From Haliea sp964022665 (GTDB lineage Bacteria; Pseudomonadota; Gammaproteobacteria; Pseudomonadales; Halieaceae): a DNA stretch of 64,000 bases. The notes under the pieces are model-generated. The model worked only from the letters and a program-made list of their open reading frames with translations. It was not told the DNA's origin and ran no database searches. Below, in pieces: positions 52,051 to 61,449 of this stretch; position 1 is the stretch's first letter, and each line of letters opens with the position of its first letter. Both the position numbers and the translations under genes were made by a program. The DNA is taken from NCBI GenBank assembly GCA_964022665.1, contig CAXIDF010000011.1:81051-145050 (forward strand), read 5' to 3'.

Positions 52051-53832
52051 ATGGCGTGTACCCGGAACAGGGCTCCAAGGCAGTGCGTGCGGCACATTCG
52101 TGCGTGCGTGGCCCTGGCGTTGGCGGCGTTTCTGATTGCCTGCTCCGAGGCGCCGCCCCCACCGCCCGCAGTGGCGGGTAGCGCAGCACTTGAGGCGCAC
52201 TCAGCCGAATTCAGGCGCGACATTATCGAAGTGGTGCCCGGCATCCACGTGGCGATCGGGTATGCGCTGGCCAATGTCATACTGATCGAAGGTGATGATG
52301 GCGTCATTATTGTCGATACCACCGAGTCGCTCGTGGCGGCGCGCACCATCAAGGCCGAATTCGACCGCATTACCGACAAGCCGGTGCAGGCGATCATCTA
52401 CACCCACAACCACACGGATCATATCTTCGGCGCCGAGGCCTTCGCCGCAGGCAGGGACGTGCCGGTCTATGCCCACAAAACCACCTGGAGCCATATCGAA
52501 CGCATTATGAACGTGCTGCGTCCGGTTATTGAAACGCGCTCTTTCCATATGTTCGGCAACTACCTGGAAGCGGGCGGCGAGGCTATTATCAATGACGGCA
52601 TCGGGCCGGCCCTGGCGCACAGCACAACCGGGGATGGCGATATTTACGGCCTCTTGCCCCCCACGCACACGGTCGACGAGCGGCTGGAGGTGACCATAGC
52701 GGGGCGTCGGCTGGTTCTGATGCACGCGCCCGGCGAGACCGACGACCAGTTGCTGGTCTGGCTACCCGATGAGGGGGTGCTGTTGCCCGGCGATAATGTG
52801 TACAAGGCCTTCCCCAACCTTTACACCATTCGCGGTACCCGCTATCGAGACGTTATGCAGTGGGCGCACAGTGTGCGCCTGATGCGCTCGCTGGGGGCCG
52901 AGCACCTGATCCCCAGCCATACACGCCCGGTTTCGGGTGCCGAGGCAGTCGACGACATTCTTCAGGTGTACGGTGACGCCATACAATTCGTGCACGACCA
53001 GACAGTGCGCGGCATCAACCAGGGGCTGGACGCCGATACCCTGGCGCGCACGGTGCAACTGCCCGCCGAGCTTGCTGAGCATCCCTGGTTGCAGCCGTTC
53101 TACGGCACCGTGCCCTGGTCGGTAAGAGCAATTTACAATGGGTATCTCGGTTGGTTCGAGGGCAACAGCAGCGCCCTGTTCCCCACAGCGAGCGCCACCC
53201 GGGCCCGGCGTTTGCTGGCACTGGCGGGCGGTGCAGATGCCGTGCTGGCTGAGGCCGAGGCGCAACTGCCGGCTGATCCACAGTGGGCCGCGGAGCTTGC
53301 CGACCTGGTACGGGCTGCCAGTCCTGATTCTGTTCCGGTTGCGGCTGAGCTGAAGGCGCGCGCCCTGCGTATGCTCGCAGAGGTTACGCCGAACCCGAAC
53401 GCACGCAACTGGTATCTCACCGATGCGCTGGAGTTGGAACAGCGCATCACCACGGGGCCTTCGCCCATCAGTGCAGAGCGTGTTGCCTTTGCGCAGGGGT
53501 TCCCGATTGCGGGGGTACTGCGCAGCATGGCGGTGAACCTGGACCCGGAGCGCAGTGCCGGGGTGAACGAGCGCGTGGTGTTGGTATTCCCCGATCAGGG
53601 CGTGCAGTACGCGGTGCATGTTCGCCACCAGGTGGCAGTGATCGATGCACTGCCCTCGGTGCCGGAGAATGGAAGCATTGTGGTGACGGTGCCGGCCACG
53701 GAGTGGCTGGCCTTGATGACCGGCCAGCGAGGTTTTCCGCTTGCGCTGGCAGACGGCACTCTGCAAGTGTCCGGGGGTGTGGCGGACACGGCGAAACTAT
53801 TGCGTTTTCTGGCGTTGTTTCGTCAGGAATAA
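52051..53832 (+). CDS. Class III alkylsulfatase-like metallo-beta-lactamase lipoprotein
   Basis: This 593-residue exported enzyme resembles SdsA1/YjcS-type alkylsulfatases, which cleave sulfate esters such as SDS. The leader ends AFLIAC with C31 as lipid site. The metallo-beta-lactamase domain has the zinc motif THNHTDH (H119, H121, D123, H124), further ligands near HSVRLM and HLIPSHTRPV, and a dimerisation helix region. The C-terminal part, about 465-593, has an SCP2-like fold. It is somewhat shorter than SdsA1 (about 658). AAGGT precedes the ATG. Activity on alkyl or steroid sulfates is an inference. Confidence 0.82.
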   Translation: MACTRNRAPRQCVRHIRACVALALAAFLIACSEAPPPPPAVAGSAALEAHSAEFRRDIIEVVPGIHVAIGYALANVILIEGDDGVIIVDTTESLVAARTIKAEFDRITDKPVQAIIYTHNHTDHIFGAEAFAAGRDVPVYAHKTTWSHIERIMNVLRPVIETRSFHMFGNYLEAGGEAIINDGIGPALAHSTTGDGDIYGLLPPTHTVDERLEVTIAGRRLVLMHAPGETDDQLLVWLPDEGVLLPGDNVYKAFPNLYTIRGTRYRDVMQWAHSVRLMRSLGAEHLIPSHTRPVSGAEAVDDILQVYGDAIQFVHDQTVRGINQGLDADTLARTVQLPAELAEHPWLQPFYGTVPWSVRAIYNGYLGWFEGNSSALFPTASATRARRLLALAGGADAVLAEAEAQLPADPQWAAELADLVRAASPDSVPVAAELKARALRMLAEVTPNPNARNWYLTDALELEQRITTGPSPISAERVAFAQGFPIAGVLRSMAVNLDPERSAGVNERVVLVFPDQGVQYAVHVRHQVAVIDALPSVPENGSIVVTVPATEWLALMTGQRGFPLALADGTLQVSGGVADTAKLLRFLALFRQE

Positions 53833-53880
53833 ATTCACAGCGGCCTGCGGGCCAGTTCAATTCAATCGAGAGGTAGCCAC

Positions 53881-55059
53881 GTGGATACAAGTTTTGCTCC
53901 GGAAGATCTCGCGTTTCGCGATGAAGTGCGCGCATTTTTTGCAGAGGCCTACGATGCCGACCTGCAGGCGCGCTTGAACAACCTCAAAACGTTCAAGGAT
54001 GCCGTCATCGACTGGCAGAAGCGCCTCTACAAGCAGGGCTGGATCGCCCCCGGCTGGCCGAAGGAATACGGCGGCACAGGTTGGAACGCCACGCAGAAAT
54101 TCATTTTTGAAACCGAACGCAGCGCCGCCGGCATTCGCGATGTTATCCCCTTCGGCCTCAATATGGTGGGGCCCGTTATCTATGCGTTTGGTAACGAAGA
54201 GCAGAAGGCGCGTTTCCTGCCCGGCATCCTGCAGAGCGATGACTGGTGGTGTCAGGGCTATTCCGAGCCCGGCGCGGGGTCCGACCTCGCGTCACTGAAA
54301 ACCCGCGCCGTGCGTGAGGGCGACGAGTATGTGGTCAGCGGCGCCAAAATCTGGACCAGCTATGCCCAGTATGCCGACTGGATATTCTGCCTGGTGCGCA
54401 CCAGCAGCGAAGGCAAGAAGCAGCATGGCATCAGCTTCCTGTTGATCGACATGAAGTCGCCCGGTATCAAGGTCAATCCGATTGTCTCGATAGACAACCA
54501 CCACAGCCTGAATGAAGTGGAATTCAACGACGTGCGGGTGCCGGTTGCCAACCTGATTGGCGAGCAGGACAAGGGTTGGACCTATGCCAAGTGGTTGCTG
54601 GCCCATGAGCGCACCGCGATTGCGGGTGTGGCGGACAGCAAGCGTAGTCTCGCGGAAACGCGCGCCTTCGCCGAACGGGAAGTCAACGGTGGCAGATCCC
54701 TGTTGAGCGATCCGCTGTTTCAGAAGCGTCTGTCCGATATCGAAATCGAACTGATGGCCTTGGAGTTTACTGAGCTGCGAGTGCTGGCAACGGTGGCGGC
54801 CGGTGGCGCGCCCGGCGCCGAGTCTTCCATGCTCAAGATCAAGGGTACAGAGATGCAGCAGGCCGTGCAGGAGCTGCGCATGGATGTCGCCGCCTATTAC
54901 CAAGGGGTACTGCCCAATGAGCTGACAGCGGAGCAGCTCGGCCACGACTTTGGCTCACAGGCCCGCCAGACCTACATGTATGGTCGCGCTTCAACGATTT
55001 ACGGCGGCTCCAACGAGGTACAGAAAAACATCATCGCCAAGGCCGTGCTCGGCCTTTAA
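53881..55059 (+). CDS. Acyl-CoA dehydrogenase, probable catalytic subunit
   Basis: This 392-residue flavoenzyme dehydrogenates acyl-CoA thioesters at the alpha-beta position. It has the FAD/substrate segment YSEPGAGSDLASL and a C-terminal RASTIYGGSNEVQKNIIAKAVLG. In the position used by medium-chain enzymes (YEG) it has YGG, but a glutamate, E243, lies in LLAHERT, the LxxER site that serves as base in isovaleryl- and long-chain types. The GTG at 53881 follows GAGAGGTAG. The next gene encodes a second dehydrogenase without that glutamate, suggesting a heteromeric pair. Confidence 0.9.
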   Translation: MDTSFAPEDLAFRDEVRAFFAEAYDADLQARLNNLKTFKDAVIDWQKRLYKQGWIAPGWPKEYGGTGWNATQKFIFETERSAAGIRDVIPFGLNMVGPVIYAFGNEEQKARFLPGILQSDDWWCQGYSEPGAGSDLASLKTRAVREGDEYVVSGAKIWTSYAQYADWIFCLVRTSSEGKKQHGISFLLIDMKSPGIKVNPIVSIDNHHSLNEVEFNDVRVPVANLIGEQDKGWTYAKWLLAHERTAIAGVADSKRSLAETRAFAEREVNGGRSLLSDPLFQKRLSDIEIELMALEFTELRVLATVAAGGAPGAESSMLKIKGTEMQQAVQELRMDVAAYYQGVLPNELTAEQLGHDFGSQARQTYMYGRASTIYGGSNEVQKNIIAKAVLGL

Positions 55060-55086
55060 TCCCGCACTGCTGGAGAGGATATAGCA

Positions 55087-56226
55087 ATGAATTTCGAGTT
55101 TACTGAAGAACAGGGCATGCTGCGGGACAGCGTGGCGCGCTTTGTGCAGGACAGTTACGATTTTGATACGCGGTGTAAAATCGCGGCAACCGATGAAGCC
55201 ATGAGCCCCGAGAACTGGCAGACCTTTGCCGAACTCGGCTGGTTATCCGTGCCTTTCGCCGAGTCTCACGGCGGTTTTGGCGGCGGCCCGGTGGATACCA
55301 TGGTGATGATGGAGGAGTTCGGCAAGGGCATCGTGCTGGAACCCTACCTGGCAACTGCGCTGCTGTTTGGCGGGCTCCTGCAGCGTGGCGGCAGTGTAGA
55401 GCAACAGGCCGAGATTATTCCGCGCATCATTGAGGGCGGTTGTCAGGGCGCGTTTGCCTATCTGGAGCGCCAGAGTCGCCACCAGCTGGCTGATATCAAG
55501 ACGACCGCAACCGTTGAGGGCGACCAACTGGTCCTGAACGGTGAAAAAGTGGTTGTATTCAACGGCGCCAGTGCGGATCAGTTGATCGTCGCGGCGCGCA
55601 GCAGTGGCGAGCAGAGCGATGAAGCGGGCATAACCCTCGTACTGGTGCCCGCAGATGCAGCCGGTGTCGAGCGCACGGCTTACCGCCTGATGGACGGGCA
55701 AGTGGTTGCCAACATCACGTTCAGCGATGTGCAGGTGCCGTTGGCGGATATTGTGGGTGAGCTGGGTAACGGCTACGCGGTCATGGGCCCGGTGATTACA
55801 CAGGCCAACGTGGCACTCGCGGCGGAAGCGCTGGGTATCATGGGGCAATTGAACGCCAAGACCCTGGAGTACACCAAAACGCGCAAGCAGTTCGATGTGG
55901 CAATCGGAAGTTTCCAGGCGCTGCAGCATCGTATGGTGGATACCTTCATGGCCTACGAACAGGTCAAGTCGCTGCTGTACCGTGCTGTGTGTGAACTGGA
56001 CGGCGCTGGTGACGACGTGGCCGCCTGTGTGCATGCCCTGCAAGTCCTGGTCGATCGCAATGGCCGAAAGATTTTTGGCGAGGCGATCCAGCTGCATGGC
56101 GGTATGGGTATTACCGACGAACTGGACATTGGCCACTACGCCAAGCGTCTGATGATGATCAATACCACCTTCGGCAATGGTGACTACCATCAGGCAAAGT
56201 TCAATGAACTGCGCTACAGTGCCTGA
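55087..56226 (+). CDS. Acyl-CoA dehydrogenase, probable non-catalytic partner
   Basis: This 379-residue member of the family starts 27 bases after the first. It keeps the N-terminal helical domain, the beta domain and the TKTRKQF segment that contacts FAD in a partner, and ends with GGMGITDELDIGHYAKRL. The position of the catalytic base in LxxER reads GPVITQANVALAAEALG with no glutamate, and the C-terminal YEG site is also absent. This suggests it structures the complex, as in the heterotetrameric steroid-degrading dehydrogenases. Confidence 0.88.
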   Translation: MNFEFTEEQGMLRDSVARFVQDSYDFDTRCKIAATDEAMSPENWQTFAELGWLSVPFAESHGGFGGGPVDTMVMMEEFGKGIVLEPYLATALLFGGLLQRGGSVEQQAEIIPRIIEGGCQGAFAYLERQSRHQLADIKTTATVEGDQLVLNGEKVVVFNGASADQLIVAARSSGEQSDEAGITLVLVPADAAGVERTAYRLMDGQVVANITFSDVQVPLADIVGELGNGYAVMGPVITQANVALAAEALGIMGQLNAKTLEYTKTRKQFDVAIGSFQALQHRMVDTFMAYEQVKSLLYRAVCELDGAGDDVAACVHALQVLVDRNGRKIFGEAIQLHGGMGITDELDIGHYAKRLMMINTTFGNGDYHQAKFNELRYSA

Positions 56227-56279
56227 GTGCGGGCGAGAGCAGTGGCCGGTTCGATGATAATCACCAGGGAGAAGTAACA

Positions 56280-57320
56280 ATGAAATTGGGCATACTGCTG
56301 GGTTATTCCGGCAAACAGATCAACATCCCGATTGACCTGATCCGTCAGGCGGAATCCATGGGCTACGACTCGGTATGGACAGCGGAAGCCTACGGCAATG
56401 ATGCGGTGACGGCAGCGGCCTGGGTGCTGGCGCAGACCGACAAGATCCGCGTGGGTACCGCCATCATGCAGATGCCGGCGAGAACGCCTGCCATGTGCGC
56501 CATGACCGCCATGTCTCTGGATCAACTTTCTGGTGGTCGCTTCATCGTTGGCCTGGGGGCGTCCGGGCCACAGGTGGTCGAGGGTTGGCACGGCGTGCCC
56601 TACGGCAAGCCGGTCACCCGCACGCGGGAATACATCCAGATCATGCGGAAGATCATGGCCCGTGAAGGGCCGGTAGAGTTCGACGGCGACATGTATCAAC
56701 TGCCCAATACCGGCGCTGGCACGACTGGCCTGGGTAAGCCTCTGAAGTCGATTCTCGAAGGCAATCCGAATATCCCGATCTACACCGCCTCCATTACACC
56801 CGCGGGCCTGCGCTGTGCGGGTGAAGTGGCGGACGGCGTGTTTCCGGTGTGGATGGACCCGGACAAATTCAGCATTCTGGGTGACCATATTCAGAAAGGC
56901 CTGGATACCGCCGGGAACGGCAAAAGCCTGTCTGATTTCGACATCGCACCTTTCGTGTCGGTCGCGCTGAACGATGACCTGAAAGCGGCCTACGATTCCC
57001 TGCGGCCCTGGCTTGCGCTTTATATCGGTGGCATGGGGGCCAAGGGCAAGAACTTCTATAACGACTACGCCACCCGGGCGGGGTATGGCGACGTGGCCGA
57101 GCGCATTCAGGACCTGTACCTCAGCGGCAAGAAGGCGGAAGCGGAGGCACTGGTGCCTGACCAACTTCTGGATGAAGTGGCACTGGTCGGCCCGCGTGAG
57201 CGCATCATCGAGCGCCTCGGCAGCTGGAAAGCCGCGGCGGCACGCGGTGAAGTGGGCACCATGTTGTTGGGTGTACACGACCCGGTGGTTCTCGAGCTGT
57301 TTGCCAAGGAACTGCTGTAG
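56280..57320 (+). CDS. LLM-class flavin/F420-dependent oxidoreductase
   Basis: This 346-residue TIM-barrel enzyme of the luciferase-like monooxygenase class includes the typical start (KLGILLGYSG), SLDQLSGGRFIVGLGASG near 85-102 and the C-terminal VGPRERIIERL. LLM proteins use F420 or FMN; which applies cannot be told here. The gene lies between the dehydrogenase pair and an SDR in the same direction and starts 53 bases after the previous stop, so it probably acts in the same pathway. Its stop codon overlaps the next start by one base. Confidence 0.87.
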   Translation: MKLGILLGYSGKQINIPIDLIRQAESMGYDSVWTAEAYGNDAVTAAAWVLAQTDKIRVGTAIMQMPARTPAMCAMTAMSLDQLSGGRFIVGLGASGPQVVEGWHGVPYGKPVTRTREYIQIMRKIMAREGPVEFDGDMYQLPNTGAGTTGLGKPLKSILEGNPNIPIYTASITPAGLRCAGEVADGVFPVWMDPDKFSILGDHIQKGLDTAGNGKSLSDFDIAPFVSVALNDDLKAAYDSLRPWLALYIGGMGAKGKNFYNDYATRAGYGDVAERIQDLYLSGKKAEAEALVPDQLLDEVALVGPRERIIERLGSWKAAAARGEVGTMLLGVHDPVVLELFAKELL

Positions 57321-58111
57321 TGGTGGTAGAAGGCGCCGTTGTTATTGTCACCGGCGGTGGCAACGGCATTGGCAAGGCCCTGTGTACGCGTTTTCATCGC
57401 GAGGGCGCCCGCAAGGTGGTGGTGGTGGATTTGCACCCGGCCGATGCCGAGGCAGTTGCTGCCGTGGTCGATGGCGACGCCTATGGCCTCGATGTGCGTG
57501 ACGAAGCTGCGCTGCAATCGATGGTCGCAGAGGTGGAAGCGAAATACGGTCGAGTTGACCTGTTCTGCAGCAATGCGGGCATTATCGCCGGTGATGGGGA
57601 GCCCTGGTGGGCCACCTCGGCGTCCAACGAAACCTGGCAGGCGATGTGGGACATCCACGTCATGTCCCATGTTTTTGCGGCCCGCGCCTGCTTGCCGGGC
57701 ATGCTGGCGCGTGGCGAGGGATACTTGCTGAATACGGCCTCCGCGGCGGGGTTGCTCAACCAGGTGGGCGATGCGGCCTATTCAACCACCAAGCACGCCG
57801 CCATCGGTTTTGCCGAAGCGCTGGCAATTACCCACGGTGACGACGGCATCAAGGTGTCCGTGCTGTGCCCGCAGGCGGTTGCGACCCAAATGATCGGCAG
57901 TGTGGAAGAGGGCGGCACCGCGGGGGTCGACGGTATCCTGACGCCGGATGAAGTCGCGGAGGCCGTTGTTCAGGGCCTGGCCGCAGAGCGCTTTCTGATA
58001 CTGCCGCATCCGCAGGTGGCCGACTACCGGGCGCACAAGGCCGCTGATTATGACCGTTGGCTGGGCGGCATGCGTAAATTGCGCCGCCGCTTCGGCAACC
58101 CGAACCTTTAA
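57320..58111 (+). CDS. SDR-family oxidoreductase after the LLM gene
   Basis: This 263-residue SDR has TGGGNGIG, SNAGII, a TASAAG serine region and YSTTK. The GTG start at 57320 shares one base with the LLM stop, so translation is coupled. Its neighbours suggest a 3-hydroxyacyl-CoA or ring-alcohol dehydrogenase in the same beta-oxidation-like pathway. aceK follows after 17 bases. Confidence 0.88.
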   Translation: MVVEGAVVIVTGGGNGIGKALCTRFHREGARKVVVVDLHPADAEAVAAVVDGDAYGLDVRDEAALQSMVAEVEAKYGRVDLFCSNAGIIAGDGEPWWATSASNETWQAMWDIHVMSHVFAARACLPGMLARGEGYLLNTASAAGLLNQVGDAAYSTTKHAAIGFAEALAITHGDDGIKVSVLCPQAVATQMIGSVEEGGTAGVDGILTPDEVAEAVVQGLAAERFLILPHPQVADYRAHKAADYDRWLGGMRKLRRRFGNPNL

Positions 58112-58128
58112 GGCAGCCGCGCCTCACC

Positions 58129-59880
58129 ATGCAACGTAAAGAGCAGCAGGCGCGCTTCGCGCGCACCATCCTCAATGGCTTCGAAGCCTACTTCGCCGAG
58201 TTCCAGAACATCACGCTCGCAGCGCGCTCGCGCTTCGAGGCGCAGGACTGGCTGGGTATGCACGCCGCGTCCATCCGTCGCATCGACCTCTATAAGGAGG
58301 CGACCACCCGGGTACTCGAGTACGTTGAGCTGATTGCGGGTGAGCAGCTGCACGCCCTGCAGTTCTGGCAGGAGGCACGGGTGGTCTACGCCGACCTGGT
58401 GCGCGGCCACAACAATTTCGAAATTGCCGAAACATTCTTCAATTCTGTGTACTGCGGCGTGTTCAAGCACCGCAAGATTCGCGACGAGTACGCGTTCGTG
58501 TTTTCTCCGCAAGGCGACATGCCGGCACCGGATGTGAGTAAGGTGTACAGGGCCTACCCGTTCGAGGGTGACCTGGCGGGAGTGCTGCGCCGGCTGCTGA
58601 ATGACTATGGTTTCAGCCTGCCGTGGGAAGATCTGACGCGGGACATAAACAGCCTGGCAGATGCCATAACCCGCTGTCTCTCCGAGCGCTTGAACCTTGC
58701 GCGGGAGGGCGTTGAGCTGCAGACACTGGAGCCCCACTTTTTCCGCAACAAGGGGGCGTACATCGTTGGGCGAATTGTTTCCGGCCCCGATTCCATGCCG
58801 ATAGTGATCCCCATTCTGCACTCGGGGAACGGCGAGGTATATGTTGATACCATCTTGTTCGGCGCCGACAAAATGAGCGTGGTTTTCAGCTTCACCCGCG
58901 CCTATTTCATGGTGGATGCGAGCATTCCCTCGCAGTATGTATTGTTCCTGCAGCAGCTCATGCCGGCCAAGCCCATTTCCGAACTCTATAGCTCCATGGG
59001 CTATAACAAGCACGGCAAAACCTATTACTACCGCTGTGCGTTCCGGCACATGCAGAAAACCAGTGACCAGTTCATTATCGCGCCGGGTATCAAGGGCATG
59101 GTGATGAGCGTGTTTACACTGCCCTCGTATGATTTCGTGTTCAAGATCATCAAGGACCGCTTCACGCCGCCCAAAGAGATGACCCGGGAGCAGGTGAAGG
59201 AAAAGTACCGGCTGGTAAAGCGCTGGGATCGCGCCGGGCGCATGGCGGACACACAGGAGTTCACCAATCTGGCGTTCGCGCGCGAGCGTTTCTCCGACGA
59301 ACTGATGGAAGAGCTGCACAAAGTGGCCCCCTCAATGATCGAGGAACATGGTAAAGCGCTGGTTATCCGGCACGTGTATGTAGAGCGCCGCATGACCCCA
59401 CTCAATCTTTACCTGCAGAATGCCAGCGATGAACAGGTGGGTGCGGTGATGGATGAGTACGGCAATGCCATCAAGCAGCTTGCTGCGGCCAATATATTCC
59501 CTGGTGACATGCTGTTGAAGAATTTTGGTGTGACCCGTCATGGCAGGGTTGTGTTCTATGACTACGACGAAATTGTGCCGCTGATGGACTGCAACTTCCG
59601 GGAGATACCCGAGCCGCGCAGTGAAGCCGAGGAGCTGGCCAGCCAGCCTTGGTACAACGTGGGGCCCAATGATATTTTCCCCGAGGAGTTTCGCCTGTTC
59701 TTTTCCGGCAACCAGCGCGCACGTAAAGTGTTCGATGCCATGCACAGTGATATCTACGAGGCGAGTTTCTGGCGTGGGTTGCAGGAGCGCATCCGCGAGG
59801 GCCATGTCGAAGACTTCTTTCCCTACCGGCGCAAATTGCGCTTCAACCGCAACACGGATCAACAGGCAGTCAACGCATAA
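58129..59880 (+). CDS. aceK: Isocitrate dehydrogenase kinase/phosphatase
   Basis: This 583-residue bifunctional enzyme phosphorylates and dephosphorylates isocitrate dehydrogenase, controlling flux between the TCA cycle and the glyoxylate shunt. Typical segments include the N-terminal RTILNGFEAYFAEF, the ATP-binding region near residues 315-335, YVERRMTPLNLYL and the metal/active-site stretch VVFYDYDEIVPL. It is close to the usual length. Here it is read with the fatty-acid or steroid-type genes rather than with aceA/aceB, so the shunt may be tied to acetyl-CoA-yielding growth substrates. Confidence 0.97.
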   Translation: MQRKEQQARFARTILNGFEAYFAEFQNITLAARSRFEAQDWLGMHAASIRRIDLYKEATTRVLEYVELIAGEQLHALQFWQEARVVYADLVRGHNNFEIAETFFNSVYCGVFKHRKIRDEYAFVFSPQGDMPAPDVSKVYRAYPFEGDLAGVLRRLLNDYGFSLPWEDLTRDINSLADAITRCLSERLNLAREGVELQTLEPHFFRNKGAYIVGRIVSGPDSMPIVIPILHSGNGEVYVDTILFGADKMSVVFSFTRAYFMVDASIPSQYVLFLQQLMPAKPISELYSSMGYNKHGKTYYYRCAFRHMQKTSDQFIIAPGIKGMVMSVFTLPSYDFVFKIIKDRFTPPKEMTREQVKEKYRLVKRWDRAGRMADTQEFTNLAFARERFSDELMEELHKVAPSMIEEHGKALVIRHVYVERRMTPLNLYLQNASDEQVGAVMDEYGNAIKQLAAANIFPGDMLLKNFGVTRHGRVVFYDYDEIVPLMDCNFREIPEPRSEAEELASQPWYNVGPNDIFPEEFRLFFSGNQRARKVFDAMHSDIYEASFWRGLQERIREGHVEDFFPYRRKLRFNRNTDQQAVNA

Positions 59881-60587
59881 TGGCCACACTGTATTTATTC
59901 AGGCACGGGCAGGCGTCCTTCGGCGCCGACGATTACGACAAACTGTCTACACTGGGCAGCCGTCAGGCGGAGGTGCTGGGGCACTACCTGCGTGATCAGG
60001 GCATCCAGCTGGATGCCGCCTACAGTGGCGCACTGCTGCGGCAGCGCGAAACCACCGCCCTGGCCCTGGCCAGCCAATCGGACGACGTTCCCCATCACAT
60101 TGATGCGCGCTTCGACGAGGTGCGGAATGACGAGCAGATCCGCTACCTGGTGCCGGTGGTTGCCAGGGCGAACCCGTCTATTCAGGCACTGGTGGATAAG
60201 GGGCTGAAGTCCAGCAAGGACTACCAGAAAGTCATCGAGGCTGTATTCACGCACTGGACCTCGCCGGCCTGCGATGAACCGCGCATTCAAAGCTGGGCCG
60301 ATTACTCGGGTTCAGTCGCAGCAGCGTTGCGCGATGTGATGGCAGCCGAGGGCTCCGGCAGAACCGTCGGTATTTTCACCTCCGGCGGCACGATAGCCAC
60401 CATTGTCAGCCAGGTGCTCGGACTGTCGGGCGAGCATGCCTACAAGTTCTATGAACCGATATTCAACTGCTCTGTGACCCAGCTGTTCTACAGCGGTGAC
60501 AAGGTGTCGCTGTCCTACTTCAACGATCGCTCCTTCCTGCAGGTGCTGGGCACGCAGCAGGGCGAGCAACTCGTTACGTATCGCTGA
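59880..60587 (+). CDS. Histidine phosphatase family protein
   Basis: This 235-residue phosphoglycerate-mutase-fold enzyme carries LFRHGQAS with the phosphoacceptor H9 and a second active-site region around LRQRETTALAL. Its ATG overlaps the aceK stop by one base, so the two are coupled. The substrate (a sugar phosphate, nucleotide or protein phosphate) is unknown. The last 14 bases overlap the convergent tesB-like gene. Confidence 0.85.
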   Translation: MATLYLFRHGQASFGADDYDKLSTLGSRQAEVLGHYLRDQGIQLDAAYSGALLRQRETTALALASQSDDVPHHIDARFDEVRNDEQIRYLVPVVARANPSIQALVDKGLKSSKDYQKVIEAVFTHWTSPACDEPRIQSWADYSGSVAAALRDVMAAEGSGRTVGIFTSGGTIATIVSQVLGLSGEHAYKFYEPIFNCSVTQLFYSGDKVSLSYFNDRSFLQVLGTQQGEQLVTYR

Positions 60588-61449
60588 CCGGCCGCTTGCG
60601 CCGCAGCAGGGATTCCTGGGCTGTAGACGCCACCAGCTCCCCCTGGCGGTTGTAGAAGCTTCCCCGGCTAAGCCCCCGGCCCCCATGTGTGCTGGGGCTG
60701 TCCATCGCGTACAGCAGGTAGTCGTCTACCCGTAGGGGACGGTGTATCCACAGGGCATGGTCCAGGCTCGCGGTTTGCATCTGCGGGTCCATGGCCGTGA
60801 CAGGATGCGGCAGCAAGGCCGCGCCAAGCAGGGCGAAATCTGAAATAAACGCGAGAATGGTCTGGTGGCGGACGGGGTCACCCCCGATCACCTGCTCCGG
60901 ATCCAACACCCGAAACCAGGTGTACTGCTCCGGTTCCTGGGGTTGCGGGTTGAAGTAGTCGCGCCGTTTTACCGGGCGCCGTTCAAGTGCCTGCATCATG
61001 GGTGCGGCAAAACGCTCCGGATGCTGTTCGGCCATCTGGCTCCAGAACTCGAAGTCGGTTTCCAGCTGTTCCGGTGGCGTTACCTCCGGCATCTCGAACT
61101 GGTGACTGAAACCATCCTCCTGCGTCTGGAACGATACCGACGTGCTGAAAATAGGTACGCCGTCCTGTTTTGCCGTCACCCGCCGCGTGGTGAAACTGCC
61201 GCCGTCCCGTATCGGGTCAACCTCGTAGACAATCTGTTTTTTGGGGTTGCCCGGCCGCAGAAAGTAGGCATGCATGGAGTGTGCGAATCGCTCGGCATCT
61301 ACTGTGCGGCTGGCTGCATTCAATGACTGTGCGAGCACCTGGCCGCCGAATACCCGTGGCGGGTAGCTCGGACTGTTGCCAATGAACAGATATTTGTCAA
61401 CTCGCTCGACCTCGAGCAGGGTGAGGAGCTTTTGCAGTTTGTCTGTCAC
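60574..61449 (-). CDS. Acyl-CoA thioesterase II, TesB-like
   Basis: This 291-residue double-hotdog thioesterase hydrolyses acyl-CoA. It has RVFGGQVLAQSLNAA near residue 33, the catalytic aspartate region MQTASLDHALWIHRPL near 230 and a C-terminal SRGSFYNRQGELVAS. The start is a GTG at 61449 overlapping the stop of the upstream double-TetR gene as GTGA, so it is translated with its presumed regulator. It may balance CoA pools during degradation of hydrophobic acids. Confidence 0.92.
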   Translation of the reverse strand: MTDKLQKLLTLLEVERVDKYLFIGNSPSYPPRVFGGQVLAQSLNAASRTVDAERFAHSMHAYFLRPGNPKKQIVYEVDPIRDGGSFTTRRVTAKQDGVPIFSTSVSFQTQEDGFSHQFEMPEVTPPEQLETDFEFWSQMAEQHPERFAAPMMQALERRPVKRRDYFNPQPQEPEQYTWFRVLDPEQVIGGDPVRHQTILAFISDFALLGAALLPHPVTAMDPQMQTASLDHALWIHRPLRVDDYLLYAMDSPSTHGGRGLSRGSFYNRQGELVASTAQESLLRRKRPVSDT

